DNA of 64,000 nucleotides from Silurus meridionalis (Eukaryota; Chordata; Actinopteri; Siluriformes; Siluridae): positions 30,724,632 through 30,788,631 of the forward strand of contig NC_060885.1 of the NCBI RefSeq assembly GCF_014805685.1, written 5' to 3'. This document shows, piece by piece, positions 1 to 8,856 of this stretch. The notes under the pieces were generated by a model. That model did not search any database, was not told the DNA's origin, and saw nothing but the letters and a program-made list of their open reading frames with translations. Positions within the stretch are counted from its first letter, which is position 1. Each line of letters opens with the position of its first letter. The position numbers and the translations under genes are program-made.

Positions 1-186
1 CATCTTTTCTGTTCATATGAAATCTTTATATAATATGCTCTATAGCATGTGTTGCTGAGGTGAATTCTTCACCATTTTGTTGAAATGTACACACCAATTG
101 AACATCAATTGAATAAATTTTTAAAGATCTTCAACATAGCACAAATCTATGATTAATGTGTATATTGCTAGGGCTACCGTATAATT

Positions 187-510
187 CTAGAGCAGAGATG
201 TTAAATTTTCATTGGGAGTGACAAAGATGGACAGGATTAGAAATAAGTTTATTTCAGAGAGCACATGTAGGACTTTTTGGAGACAACATGTTGAGGCCAG
301 ATTGAGATGGTTTAAACATGTGCAGAGGAGGGACATGGGGTATATCGGTAGGAGAATGCTGAGGATGGAGCCACAAGGAAGGAGGAAAAGAGGAAGGCCA
401 AGGAGGAGGTTTATGGATGTGGTGAGGGAAGACATGCAAGTAATTGGTTTGAGAGGCAGATGTAGAGGACAGGGGGGTATGGAGAATAATAGAAGCAGCT
501 GAAAGAAGAA
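187..510 (+). pseudogene. LINE 3' fragment (C-terminal ORF end)
   Basis: A 5'-truncated non-LTR retrotransposon copy. The frame at 212-502 reads MGVTKMDRIRNKFISES, then EARLRWFKHVQRRDMGYIG, RRMLRMEPQGRRKRGRPRRR and FMDVVREDM. That is the basic C-terminal end of a teleost LINE protein widely repeated in fish. The expected ending RMIRCGDP-stop and the tail gatccgctgtggcgaccc are lost here. The copy ends in a GAA-rich tail. The clade (RTE-like or other) is not resolved from this piece. Confidence 0.8.
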
Positions 511-1218
511 GAAAAAGAAGATCTGGACATTTATATTTTTGTTTGTCAAAGTAAATCTTCATAATATTAAATGTACTAGTTAGTTTCATAGGAACAAACG
601 GAACATGCATGTGTTTTTCAAGAATGATTAAAGCTAGGATTTTCCAAAATTGTTGACAGACCCCCTAGTTATCCGCTGGGTAATTATGGATAAACGAGGT
701 ACTCCAAGTACTGTCTTTATATTGGAAATGACTAACAGTTCCATAAGATCAGAAAAAGACTTGTCACCAGTCCAGCACTCATATCCAACTTGTATTCGAG
801 CAGAAATCCTAAAGCTGTCTGTTAATAATGTGAATGAGTAGGTAGTTTAAAAAATGGAGTCGAGTGTAATTATGAATTGAGTACACTGGGCAGCGTCCAA
901 CCTATAAATGAGTTTGAGCACAGAGCAGTGGGTCAGCAGGTCTCTGTAATAAAGCCCTGCGATGTTTTGAGGGCCACTCGCCACAAAGACAGATGTCTCA
1001 CCGCTCCCTGTCTAACCTTCTAACCTCAAAGAGCATCATCTCTCAGCCTGTGCCAAGCTCCGAAGCCGCATGCTCAGAGTCAGTGGATTGGATCGTCTGT
1101 CTGATATGACCCCGCTGACCCTCTGAGTTTTTTGGCAACGATTCCCCACGTGACTTTCCCATCGTGAAGCTCACAAATCTATCATCCTTAATGCAGACTG
1201 AGATCTTTACCCCTATGT

Positions 1219-1223
<5 letters not shown>

Positions 1224-1265
<42 letters not shown>
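1224..1265. repeat. (CT)n microsatellite
   Basis: An uninterrupted CT dinucleotide run. Confidence 0.96.
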
Positions 1266-1269
<4 letters not shown>

Positions 1270-1533
1270 CTATCTGTCTTTCAAAGTGCTTAGAGGAATA
1301 ATCTCACTCACATTATACATCAAGCCTCCAGTTGAAAGAGTTCAGGGAGTCCCAGTTGTATTTGCACTTCTTAATGGCTATTAGATGTGCTCTCGCTCGC
1401 TTCCTCTTGTTCTCCAGCACATGGTTGTAGACTTTTTTTTTTCGCTACTGTATTCTGTATTACAGTGTTTGATGTCTCTTTATGCTTTGTTTTTTTTTCC
1501 CATGGGACACTTCTCACTGTTTCTTCAGAAACC

Positions 1534-1536
<3 letters not shown>

Positions 1537-1578
<42 letters not shown>
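1537..1578. repeat. (GT)n microsatellite
   Basis: An uninterrupted GT run, then a short CGCA-type end. Confidence 0.96.
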
Positions 1579-1579
<1 letters not shown>

Positions 1580-1942
1580 ACGCACGCATGTGTATGTGCA
1601 CTACCTTTTTTTGTAACAAGATTATTAATGTGTATATATCCCTCCCCCTTGATTTACTCTAATCATAACCATTATTGGTGATACATGAATATTTGATGCT
1701 TGTTCACACTAAAATATTGACATTCGCCATCCTTTGGCCCGAGTGTAAGGGCTGGACCACAAGAGAATGCGGTTTCCTGTTGCATTTGTGTGTGAAAATG
1801 ACGTTATCTAGGTCAGAGCTTATGGACTTCAGTGCTTTTCATAGGAGCATTTCATTTTATCTTTTAGGTTTTTTTTTTTTTAATTTTTATGAGTGAAGTT
1901 GAGTTAACCGATGTGGATTTACAAAATGTATGTGAACATTTT

Positions 1943-2060
1943 TACATTTATGAAATTTGACTTGCAATGATCTTATTCATACAACTGAGCAGTTAAGGCT
2001 TTAGGGCCTTGCTCAAGGGCCCAGCGGTGGCAGTGTAGATCCACTGAGCTATCACTTCCC
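1943..2060 (-). mobile_element. L2-tailed SINE (family 1), fragment
   Basis: A minus-strand copy shown by catacaactgagcagttaag, agggccttgctcaagggccc and a head remnant actgagctatcacttccc. The distal tail and part of the middle are missing. Confidence 0.75.
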
Positions 2061-2582
2061 ATCACGGTTAATGAGATAAATATGATTGTGTTATCTCTGG
2101 GTTTTTTTTGACACCTGGATTTATCAAATGAATTCCCTTGTCTGGGAGCAAAGCCTTTACTGTTGAACACTGCGTCCTGCTTTTGTGCTTCAGCGAGTCG
2201 AGGTGGCTCAGCGTTCGACGCATCGAGCTGAAGCCACATCCCAAACCTTTAGATTTCTTCTCTAATCCTTTTTGCTTTTCATCTGGTCGATCTTTTGCTT
2301 CATGCTCTTTTATGTTCTTGCTGTTATCATTTATTGGAATCTTTTTCTAATCCGGACTTCTCAAAGGACCGATACTCACAGTTCCAATAAACAAAGAATT
2401 TCAGACTTTATTTTTTTTCACTTGTGTGAATTTATGTGCAGTTTGACCAAGTAAAGCGCTCTGCATCCCTTTGTTCACTGTTTACAATGAATATTTGAAA
2501 TATAGACAAATTATTTAAATTATCGGACCTTTGAACAATAAATGGTTTGTCACGTTTGTTTTCTTTGTGTGTGTGTCTATAG

Positions 2583-2777
2583 GACACGGCAGTGGGAACA
2601 TCAATCTTGATGGTCAATGCTACAGACCCAGACCAAGGCACTGGGGGGAGTGTGCTTTTCTCCTTCCAGCCTCCTTCTCCCTTCTTCTCCATTGACGGAG
2701 CCAGAGGAATTGTGACGGTGGCAAGACGTCTAGATTATGAAATTACGAGTGCCTACCAGCTCACTGTCAATGCTACG
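2583..2777 (+). CDS. cdh23: cdh23 exon A (EC2, most of the repeat)
   Basis: Internal exon of cadherin-23, the large calcium-dependent adhesion protein that forms the upper part of the tip link gating hair-cell mechanotransduction channels. It encodes 65 residues beginning DTAVGTSILMV. The exon carries the EC2 calcium motif ATDPDQG, the SFQPPSPFFSIDGARGIV segment, the LDYE motif (the LDRE equivalent) and the strand YQLTVNAT. Two NAT sequons (N-glycosylation signals) are visible. The acceptor is a GT-rich tract ending in tatag. The donor is ACG|gtatat, a weak match to consensus. The reading frame ends in phase 0 and continues into exon B with DQDK. The length is a multiple of three, so skipping would keep frame but remove most of EC2. 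EC1 and EC2 together contact protocadherin-15, so this exon contributes to the tip-link handshake. CDH23 identity is from remembered family sequence. Confidence 0.93.
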
Positions 2778-2796
2778 GTATATACACACAAACCAA

Positions 2797-2798
<2 letters not shown>

Positions 2799-2849
<51 letters not shown>

Positions 2850-2858
2850 TCACTCACT
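2799..2858. repeat. (CA)n then (CACT)n beside the exon A donor
   Basis: The CA tract begins about 20 bases after the exon A splice donor and passes into CACT units. Confidence 0.95.
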
Positions 2859-2942
2859 CCAGTCTAACCAGGTAAAAGTAAAACATTCTTCTTTACATTG
2901 GCACAAAATAAGAATAGTAGAATATAAAAATACATTGTATTG

Positions 2943-3874
2943 TACATTTTGTACAAGTATTCAGACCCTTTTTAATGTTTTTAAAAGATTATCTTATGTC
3001 GTAGTCTGATACAACAAATTTTTCTCTTATTAATCTACACTCTATAGCCCATAATAAAAAAGTAATAACAGAATTCTGTTAATTAAAAAAATCCTGAAAT
3101 ATCACACGTACACATGTATTCAGATTTTTTGCAAAACACTTTAAGATGAGCTCAGGTGGCTCCCATTTCTCATGATCAATGCTGAGATGTTCTAAGATGC
3201 CCTTATCCAGAGCAACTTACATTTATCTCATTTATACGACTAAGCAGTTATTGGGTTAAGGGCCTTGCTTAGGGGCCCATGGGTGGCAGGTGTTGGTGTT
3301 GCTGGGATTTGAACTCACAAACTTTGGCTCAAATGCTAAGATTCTAGTTTCTTGAATGGACATGATTTGAAAAGACACACCTCTCTATAGAAGGCCTCAC
3401 AGCTGACAATGACTAGATGGAAGAAACTCCTCAGTGCCAAACCCATGGAAATCTGCTTGGAGTTTCCAACAGGCACCTGAAGAAGATTGTCTGGCCTGAT
3501 GAAACTATGATTGAATTGTTTGGCCTTAATTCTAAACGTTATGTCTGGATGAAACCAGGCATCGCTGATCAAATGCCCAAAACCATCTCAACAGTGAAGC
3601 AGGGTGGTGGTGGTATTATGCTGTGGGATGTTTTTCTGCAACAGGGACATGGCAACTGGTCAGGGTTGATGGAAAGCTGAGTGGAGCAAAGTAGAGATAT
3701 CCTCAATAAAAACTTGTTCTACAGCACTCAGGGCATCAGTCTGTGCCAAAGGTTCAGGTACTGAGTATAGATTAATGGGGGAAAAGTCTAATATAATTGA
3801 TTTTAGTTCCGGCTGCAATTTATTAAAATAAAAAAAAAGTGATGGAGGTTTAAATACTTCCTGAATGCACTGTA
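2943..3874 (+). mobile_element. Tc1-like transposon relic
   Basis: The left end (tacattttgtacaagtattcag, decayed) and right end (aatacttcctgaatgcactgta) match the terminal repeats of a common fish Tc1-like family, and TA lies at both ends. The frame 3417-3680 reads HLKKIVWPDETMIELFGLNS, KRYVWMKPGIADQMPKTIST and VKQGGGGIMLWDVF. That is the central Tc1 transposase with the WxDE catalytic region. The DNA-binding N-terminus and the C-terminal half are deleted, so the element is inactive. A SINE sits at 3195-3348. Confidence 0.88.
3195..3348 (-). mobile_element. L2-tailed SINE (family 1) nested in a Tc1-like relic
   Basis: It shows cccttatccagagcaactta, gggttaagggccttgctt and a B-box region gggatttgaactcac, all on the minus strand. 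It interrupts the left untranslated part of the Tc1-like element at 2943-3874, so it is younger than that element. Confidence 0.8.
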
Positions 3875-4019
3875 TATAGTGATTAGTAAAAATGTTATCA
3901 GGTATTTACATCAGAGCAAATACTTCTGTGATAGTACCATGATTAGGAACAGTAAGGGACAGTTTGTCCTTATATAGTACATTAAAACAACTTCATGCCC
4001 TTTTTTTATTCCACTACAG

Positions 4020-4148
4020 GATCAGGACAAGCTCCGTCCTCTCTCCAGTCTGGTTAACTTGGCCATCACTCTCTCTGACATTCAGGACATGGACCCCATT
4101 TTCACCAACCTCCCTTATAGCACCAATGTCGAGGAGGAAGCACCGCTG
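4020..4148 (+). CDS. cdh23: cdh23 exon B (end of EC2, EC2-EC3 linker, start of EC3)
   Basis: This 43-codon exon begins DQDKLRPLSSLVNLAITL and continues through the inter-repeat linker DIQDMDPIF into EC3 (NLPYSTNVEEEAPL). The usual cadherin linker is DxNDNxP, but here it reads DIQDMDP, so the NDN asparagines are absent. As far as I recall the mammalian protein also has a QDMDP form here, so this looks like an inherited feature of CDH23 rather than damage. The acceptor is ccactacag and the donor CTG|gtcagt. Both ends are phase 0. The intron in front (2778-4019) is mostly a Tc1-like relic, and a CA-rich tract follows the donor closely. Confidence 0.92.
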
Positions 4149-4461
4149 GTCAGTGCCCACACCCATACACACACTTCCAAATTTAATCTGCAACCATCCG
4201 ATATTGCATTTCACTTTCATCTGAACCACTTTGACCAGTTTTTACAATCCCCCAGTCTCACAGAGTGACATTCGAATGGTCGCCTCTACTTTTATCTCTG
4301 TAACTTCCTTTTATGGACGATGTCAGAGAGTGCACAAGCAAATCTATTCTCCTGGGGACTGTGTGATTATGCTATGATTTAATTGCGGTATTCTATACAC
4401 GCATGCACACACGCGTGCACGCACACACACATACACACACGTACACTCGCATATACACATA

Positions 4462-4850
4462 CATATATATGTATTGGGACACCTGCTTTCCCAGCCATGT
4501 GTGGTTCTTTCCCAAACTGTTATCGCAAAGCTGAAGGCACACAATTGTATGCATTAGATGAAGATTTAAACCTGTTCTGTGCACAAAGCAAACTCCTTGA
4601 AGATATGCTTCGTATGGGTTGAAGTGGAAGCTACTATAGAGCTTATCTCAAACCTAGGGAACACTACTGAGATTAAGTGGAACCCCAGGCCTGATCACCT
4701 GACCTACATCAGTATCATGTACATCATGACTTTACTAACCCTTGTGTCTGAATGAGCACAAACCTTTACAAGCACACTTCAAAATTTAGAGGAACATCTC
4801 AGAAGAGTGGAGGGGATTATACAAGCAAATGGAGACTAAATGTAGATACG
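4462..4850 (+). mobile_element. Tc1-like relic, 5' end replaced by microsatellite
   Basis: Segments tattgggacacctgctttcc, ccaaactgttatcgcaaagc, aaacctgttctgtgcacaaa, aagtggaaccccaggcctga and cagaagagtggaggggatta occur in the order of a common fish Tc1-like element. The transposase frame is broken throughout. The left end merges into a CA-rich tract. The element at 57765-58350 shares several of these segments. Confidence 0.72.
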
Positions 4851-4913
4851 ACTAGAATATGACTATTAAAAAGAACAAACTTCTGATTATGTGTCTGAAA
4901 ACATTTGGCAATA

Positions 4914-5070
4914 TAGTGTGTGTGTGTGTGTGTGTGTGTATGTATATGTGTTTTGTATATGTGTGCTTTTTTGTATGTATGTATATATGTATGTATGTAT
5001 GTATGCATGTATGAAGGTGTGTTTGTGTACTTTGTGTCTATATGTTTGTCTGTGTGTGTATACATGTGTG
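4914..5070. repeat. GT / TATG compound repeat
   Basis: A (GT)n tract gives way to TATG tetranucleotides (about 4974-5009) and then imperfect GT. Confidence 0.9.
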
Positions 5071-5722
5071 TTTGTGTGTGCTAGAGATCTAGGATTGTCG
5101 TTCTTACTTGTAAATGCATGCACACATGTACGCACACTCGTATACTCACACATACTCATCCTTCTATAGTAATATGGCAGAATTTATATTTGCATGAATA
5201 TTAACAGTATGCGAAAGAAATGAGGGTTTGGTGACTGGCTGATTCATCCAAACAAGGTCAGATAGAGAGAGAGAGAGAGAGATGCTCTGAGCTTGCCGAT
5301 TCTTGGCTCTGTGACTGAGGAGAATTTACTATGACAAATGTGTGTTATGGGTTGCCAAATCCTCTCTGGCTTTAAGCTCTAGTCCCCTAAAGCCTGAATT
5401 CGGTCCATTAAAACCTGCTTTTCTTTTAACAGTTACTGGGGACGAAAACAAATCTGTTTGCACACCGTCTTCTTTTTATTGCGGTGTTTCGTCGTGCTGC
5501 TGTATATTGTACTCAGATGGTAACAAATAGATGCGTCAGGGACGGACAAATCATAAACACGTTATCTAGCTTACCAGGCAAGGAGATGTTCCAGCATGCT
5601 GCCCTGTCCCATTTGGCTGTCGCATAAACTGTATGGACTGCTAGTTAGCGAGTTCAATACATTAATACAGATGAAGGAGAGTGAACAAGGATCAAAATTC
5701 CAGTGGAGGAGACAGTGTAGAC

Positions 5723-5883
5723 CAGGGGTGCCCAATACGTTACTCGCGATCTACCAGTTGATCACAAAGGTACTGTGTGGGTAGATCACATGATATAAAA
5801 AAAGATATTTATTTATGCATTTTTATAGTAGGTAGATCATTTTATAAGTAGCCTACATGCTGAAAAAGTGTGTGCACCCCCTG
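5723..5883. mobile_element. 161-bp hAT-like non-autonomous element, perfect TSD
   Basis: The ends are caggggtgcccaat and tgtgcaccccctg, which are inverted relatives. The flanking 8-bp duplication gtgtagac is exact at 5715-5722 and 5884-5891. The interior (gatctaccagttgatcac, gtaggtagatcat) has no coding capacity. The 8-bp duplication and CAGGGGTG-type ends fit the hAT superfamily. Confidence 0.88.
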
Positions 5884-6752
5884 GTGTAGACATAGTCCCT
5901 ATCTTCTCCTGATCAATCATCGGATGAAACACACTGACAAAAGTCACTGGGCGAACATTTTGCTTATGGCATGCGGATTCAAGATTGGACCAGCAGATGT
6001 TTTTCTTCTGTAAACCAAATACATTTGGACTTAAAAAGAAAAAAGATTTGTTGCAATTGAATTTTTAATTTCCTGCTTTTTACATCAAGATGCATTTATG
6101 TTTACATCAAGATGCATTTATGTATTTTAGACCACCCAGCTGTTCTTCAATGCTTTCTGCATGATGAAGCTCCTACAAGTTTAAATAGATGCATTTCTTT
6201 GTAAATTGGCAGATACATTAAAACGTCTACTATCTTGAGTTACATCCTCAATTAAGATTACTGAGCCTGTTCCAGAAGTAACCATGGAAGCCCACCCATG
6301 ACACTACCTCCACTGAGCTTTCATATACCGGATGATGAGCAGATTAAAATCCTTCCTTTCTTGACACATTGGGCCTTCCATCAAGAGGATAATTCTGGGA
6401 ATCATGCAGCAAAAAATGGATGTTGTGTTATAGATGTATATACCAGAAAACATCTGCTGAAATTCTGATACATCTCATATCCATCTTTGGACCTAAAACC
6501 CAAACTGTCCTCAGTGCATCAGCATTGGCCTTGCAATACTTTTATATGACTTATATTTTAATGCCAAAACAATGCAACAGTTTCTAAATAGACACACACA
6601 CAGACACACACAAAGCCCATAGATGCACATCAGATGCTGGAGAGGTATCTAAATGGTTGTTTTTGTATCCTGTGTCCTCAAATTGACATTTTCAGCCTTT
6701 TAGTGTCAAACACCATTTGGCTGTCATACTTCATCTCATGAGGGAAGGGAGC

Positions 6753-6754
<2 letters not shown>

Positions 6755-6796
<42 letters not shown>
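6755..6796. repeat. (GA)n microsatellite
   Basis: A GA dinucleotide run in a purine-rich patch. Confidence 0.95.
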
Positions 6797-6800
<4 letters not shown>

Positions 6801-7110
6801 AGAAAGAAAGAGAAAGACTATTGTGAAGATGAGTATTTGGCTGAGTGAGCATTGTACATGTGTGGACAGCGGAGGAACGGCTCTCAAATAATTTCAGCAT
6901 CATTTCACTTCCCCGAGTTTTTTTTCCCTCTCACTTATCCTTCTTTTCTTATATCATTCTCTCTCACTCTTTCTTTTCCTCTATCTCTCTTTCTCTCTCT
7001 TGCTCTCTTTCAGCAAGGTAAATTGTATTGTAATTGGTGCAGGCTGCTCTTTTAGTACTCATGATGCATGATAAAAGAATTCTTAAATGGTTCAATCTTC
7101 TCTTTTGCTG

Positions 7111-7111
<1 letters not shown>

Positions 7112-7155
<44 letters not shown>
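7112..7155. repeat. (CA)n microsatellite
   Basis: An uninterrupted CA run. Confidence 0.96.
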
Positions 7156-7157
<2 letters not shown>

Positions 7158-7308
7158 GTACTTTTCAGCAGGCATTTTGGCTTTCAAGAAGTTTGCCACT
7201 TATTAAATCTTTATGGAGATCATAAACTGAGCGGCATCCAAAAGCCCAGAATTATTAGGGAGGCTTCCTGAGATCTGCTCTACAGGACCTGGGTGTTTTG
7301 TATGTGTT

Positions 7309-7349
<41 letters not shown>

Positions 7350-7670
7350 ATGTGTGTGTGTGTGTGTGGGTGTGTGTGTAGGCTGAAATCATGGAGATGC
7401 AATTTTAAGATCTGGGTTAATGTTCCTATTGATGAATGAAAAAATGCAACATCTATTTTCTTTAAGTCGCTCTGTTCTGGTGTTTCTGTTCTTGCTGAGA
7501 AGAAAATGTTGTATAATAAGGCCCAGTGGGATTGTGTGAGACCAGCGTGTGAGTGGATTTGTGCCTCTCAGGAAAGGGAAAATGCTGACAGTGTAAATGG
7601 ATTTGAGTTGAAATGTATGTGTGTTCAAGCATTTTGACAACTAGTTGAGGTGCATGGTGGCACATGGTAT

Positions 7671-8265
7671 CAGTGGCAGGCAGTGCATTTCACCAATCAC
7701 AATCAACCCACTTCTTAATATCATCATTATGATGCCACGGCTATAGAAGCCATCAATATTAGAGAGAGACGCAGTATAACAGAGCGCTGCATCACAGACA
7801 GGAATCTCATACAGTGAGAAATAATGATATTACTAAAGCAAGAAACCCAATAAACACGATTCAACAAGTCTCCTTTCACTGTAGCCACAGCTACACCACC
7901 GCATACATCATCTCCAGCAGAAACATCGATTTTAACGTGCATTACCAAATTTGAATTTGAGGAAAATTGTGTGTTCCAAATTCCACGGAAAAGAAAACAC
8001 AGAAATGGTACATGAAAAAGCTTAACTGTTTAAAACTTGTTTTTACTTGATCTCCTCACAAAGTCCAGCTTTTCTTGAAAGGTCGTAAAAGTCCTTGTAA
8101 GCGTACCTCTCCAAAAGAAACCAACTATTAAATCCACATGCATATATTTATAGCTTGTGCAGTTTGATACAGATGCGTATTATGAGCTAGTGTGCTTTCT
8201 GACCATCCAATCAAAGGGGGTGAACATGCTGATGTTATTGGATGCCTTCTAGAGGACCTCAAAGG
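7671..8265 (+). mobile_element. cagtggcagg-ended dispersed element
   Basis: It begins cagtggcaggcagtgcattt, then runs through atcatcattatgatgcca, gcatcacagacaggaatctc, caagtctcctttcactgtag and agcagaaacatcgatttta. The same order is found near 18.5, 20.3 and 53.8 kb. The right end is uncertain. No coding frame or confident superfamily. Confidence 0.72.
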
Positions 8266-8445
8266 GGCCTTCGAGCAATATGGAGTGTATGCTGAAAAAA
8301 GCCAGTAGGTGCTGGCAAGTTTCAGCTTTTAGATACCTTTGACTCCAGCAAAAAAGTGAAGTGATGGCTGAGATCTGATAGAAATTCCAACATAAACTCA
8401 CAATCCCTGAATTGAAGAGAAAAGACTTAATTAAATGAATTAAAG

Positions 8446-8594
8446 GGAACCAACCCCAGCCACTCTCAGTGCCGGTCGGATAAATGGGGAGGGTTGCGTT
8501 AGGAAGGACATCCAGTGTAAAAACATGTGCCAAATCAAACATGCGGAGGATCCGCTGTGGCGACCCCTAATGGTAGAAGCCCAAAGAAAGTTTA
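8446..8594 (+). mobile_element. 5'-truncated SINE of the tRNA-Glu family
   Basis: It begins at gggaaccaaccccagcc, so only the last few bases of the tRNA head remain. It continues with ggataaatggggagggttg and ends in the LINE-like tail gatccgctgtggcgaccc plus cccaaagaaag. It lacks about ten bases of the body (tcccaagccc) present in the copy at 49430-49652. Confidence 0.85.
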
Positions 8595-8631
8595 GATAAC
8601 ATTTTTTTTTTAAATATCTGGGATTCCGACT

Positions 8632-8695
8632 TTCACTAGCAAAAAAGGCACTTGGCCCGGATGGCCTGCCACTGACTTTTACATTTTCCCAGGAA
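8632..8695 (+). pseudogene. Scrap of LINE reverse transcriptase
   Basis: One frame reads LAKKALGPDGLPLTFT, which resembles the KAPGPDGxPxEFY motif at the start of the reverse transcriptase domain of L1-type LINEs. The piece is only about 60 bases and lies directly after a SINE tail. The similarity could be chance but the motif is distinctive. Confidence 0.4.
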
Positions 8696-8777
8696 CATTT
8701 TCTGTAAAAAACAATGAATGTCTATTTGAATTGTGTGTGTTCACTTACTATCTGCTTCATGTTCTTTGTGTCTGCAG

Positions 8778-8856
8778 GGTTTCGAGGTGCGTAAGATCAG
8801 AGCGATTGATCAGGATCTGGGCAAACCACGAGGCATCGGATACACCATTTTATCAG
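8778..8856 (+). CDS. cdh23: cdh23 exon C (EC3 calcium motif)
   Basis: A short 79-base exon encoding GFEVRKIRAIDQDLGKPRG followed by IGYTILS and the first base of a glycine codon. It carries the EC3 DxD calcium motif (AIDQD). The acceptor is tgtctgcag and the donor CAG|gtcagt. It is the only exon here ending in phase 1. Together with exon D it makes 192 bases, so the pair, but neither alone, could be skipped in frame. The strong match to the CDH23 order (AIDQDKGRPRGIGYT in mammals, from memory) and the exact frame join to exon D support the call despite its small size. Confidence 0.9.

Larger units (their letters stand above)
1..2582 (+). other. cdh23: cdh23 intron upstream of exon A (3' part)
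   Basis: No coding segment matching the preceding CDH23 exon (the EC1-EC2 linker) was found here, so this is read as the end of an intron over 2.58 kb long. It holds a LINE 3' fragment near its left end, (CT)n and (GT)n microsatellites and a minus-strand SINE fragment near 2.0 kb. The last 30 bases are GT-rich and end in the acceptor tatag. Confidence 0.75.
2778..4019 (+). other. cdh23: cdh23 intron A-B (1.24 kb)
   Basis: It starts gtatat, then runs almost at once into a (CA)n tract. About three quarters of its length is a Tc1-like relic with a SINE inserted in it. Without that relic the intron would be about 310 bases. The acceptor polypyrimidine tract is the T-rich stretch just before 4020. 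Confidence 0.88.
4149..8777 (+). other. cdh23: cdh23 intron B-C (4.63 kb)
   Basis: It holds a CA-rich tract just inside the donor, a second Tc1-like relic, a GT/TATG compound repeat, a 161-base hAT-like element with perfect target duplications, (GA)n and (CA)n microsatellites, a copy of the cagtggcagg-ended element, a tailed SINE copy and a scrap of LINE reverse transcriptase. Between 5.9 and 6.7 kb I see nothing I can name beyond a possible weak Tc1-like trace. Confidence 0.85.

Noticed and set aside
650..841. A 63-codon plus-strand frame upstream of exon A
   Set aside because: It has no similarity to the EC1-EC2 part of CDH23 and no splice-site pair matching the needed phase.
3417..3680. 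A functional transposase gene
   Set aside because: Only the central piece of a Tc1-like transposase remains; both the DNA-binding start and the C-terminal catalytic part are missing.
6250..6560. A third Tc1-like transposase trace
   Set aside because: Segments such as cccatgacactacctccac are suggestive of a reversed Tc1-like region, but the match is too short and diverged to support a call.
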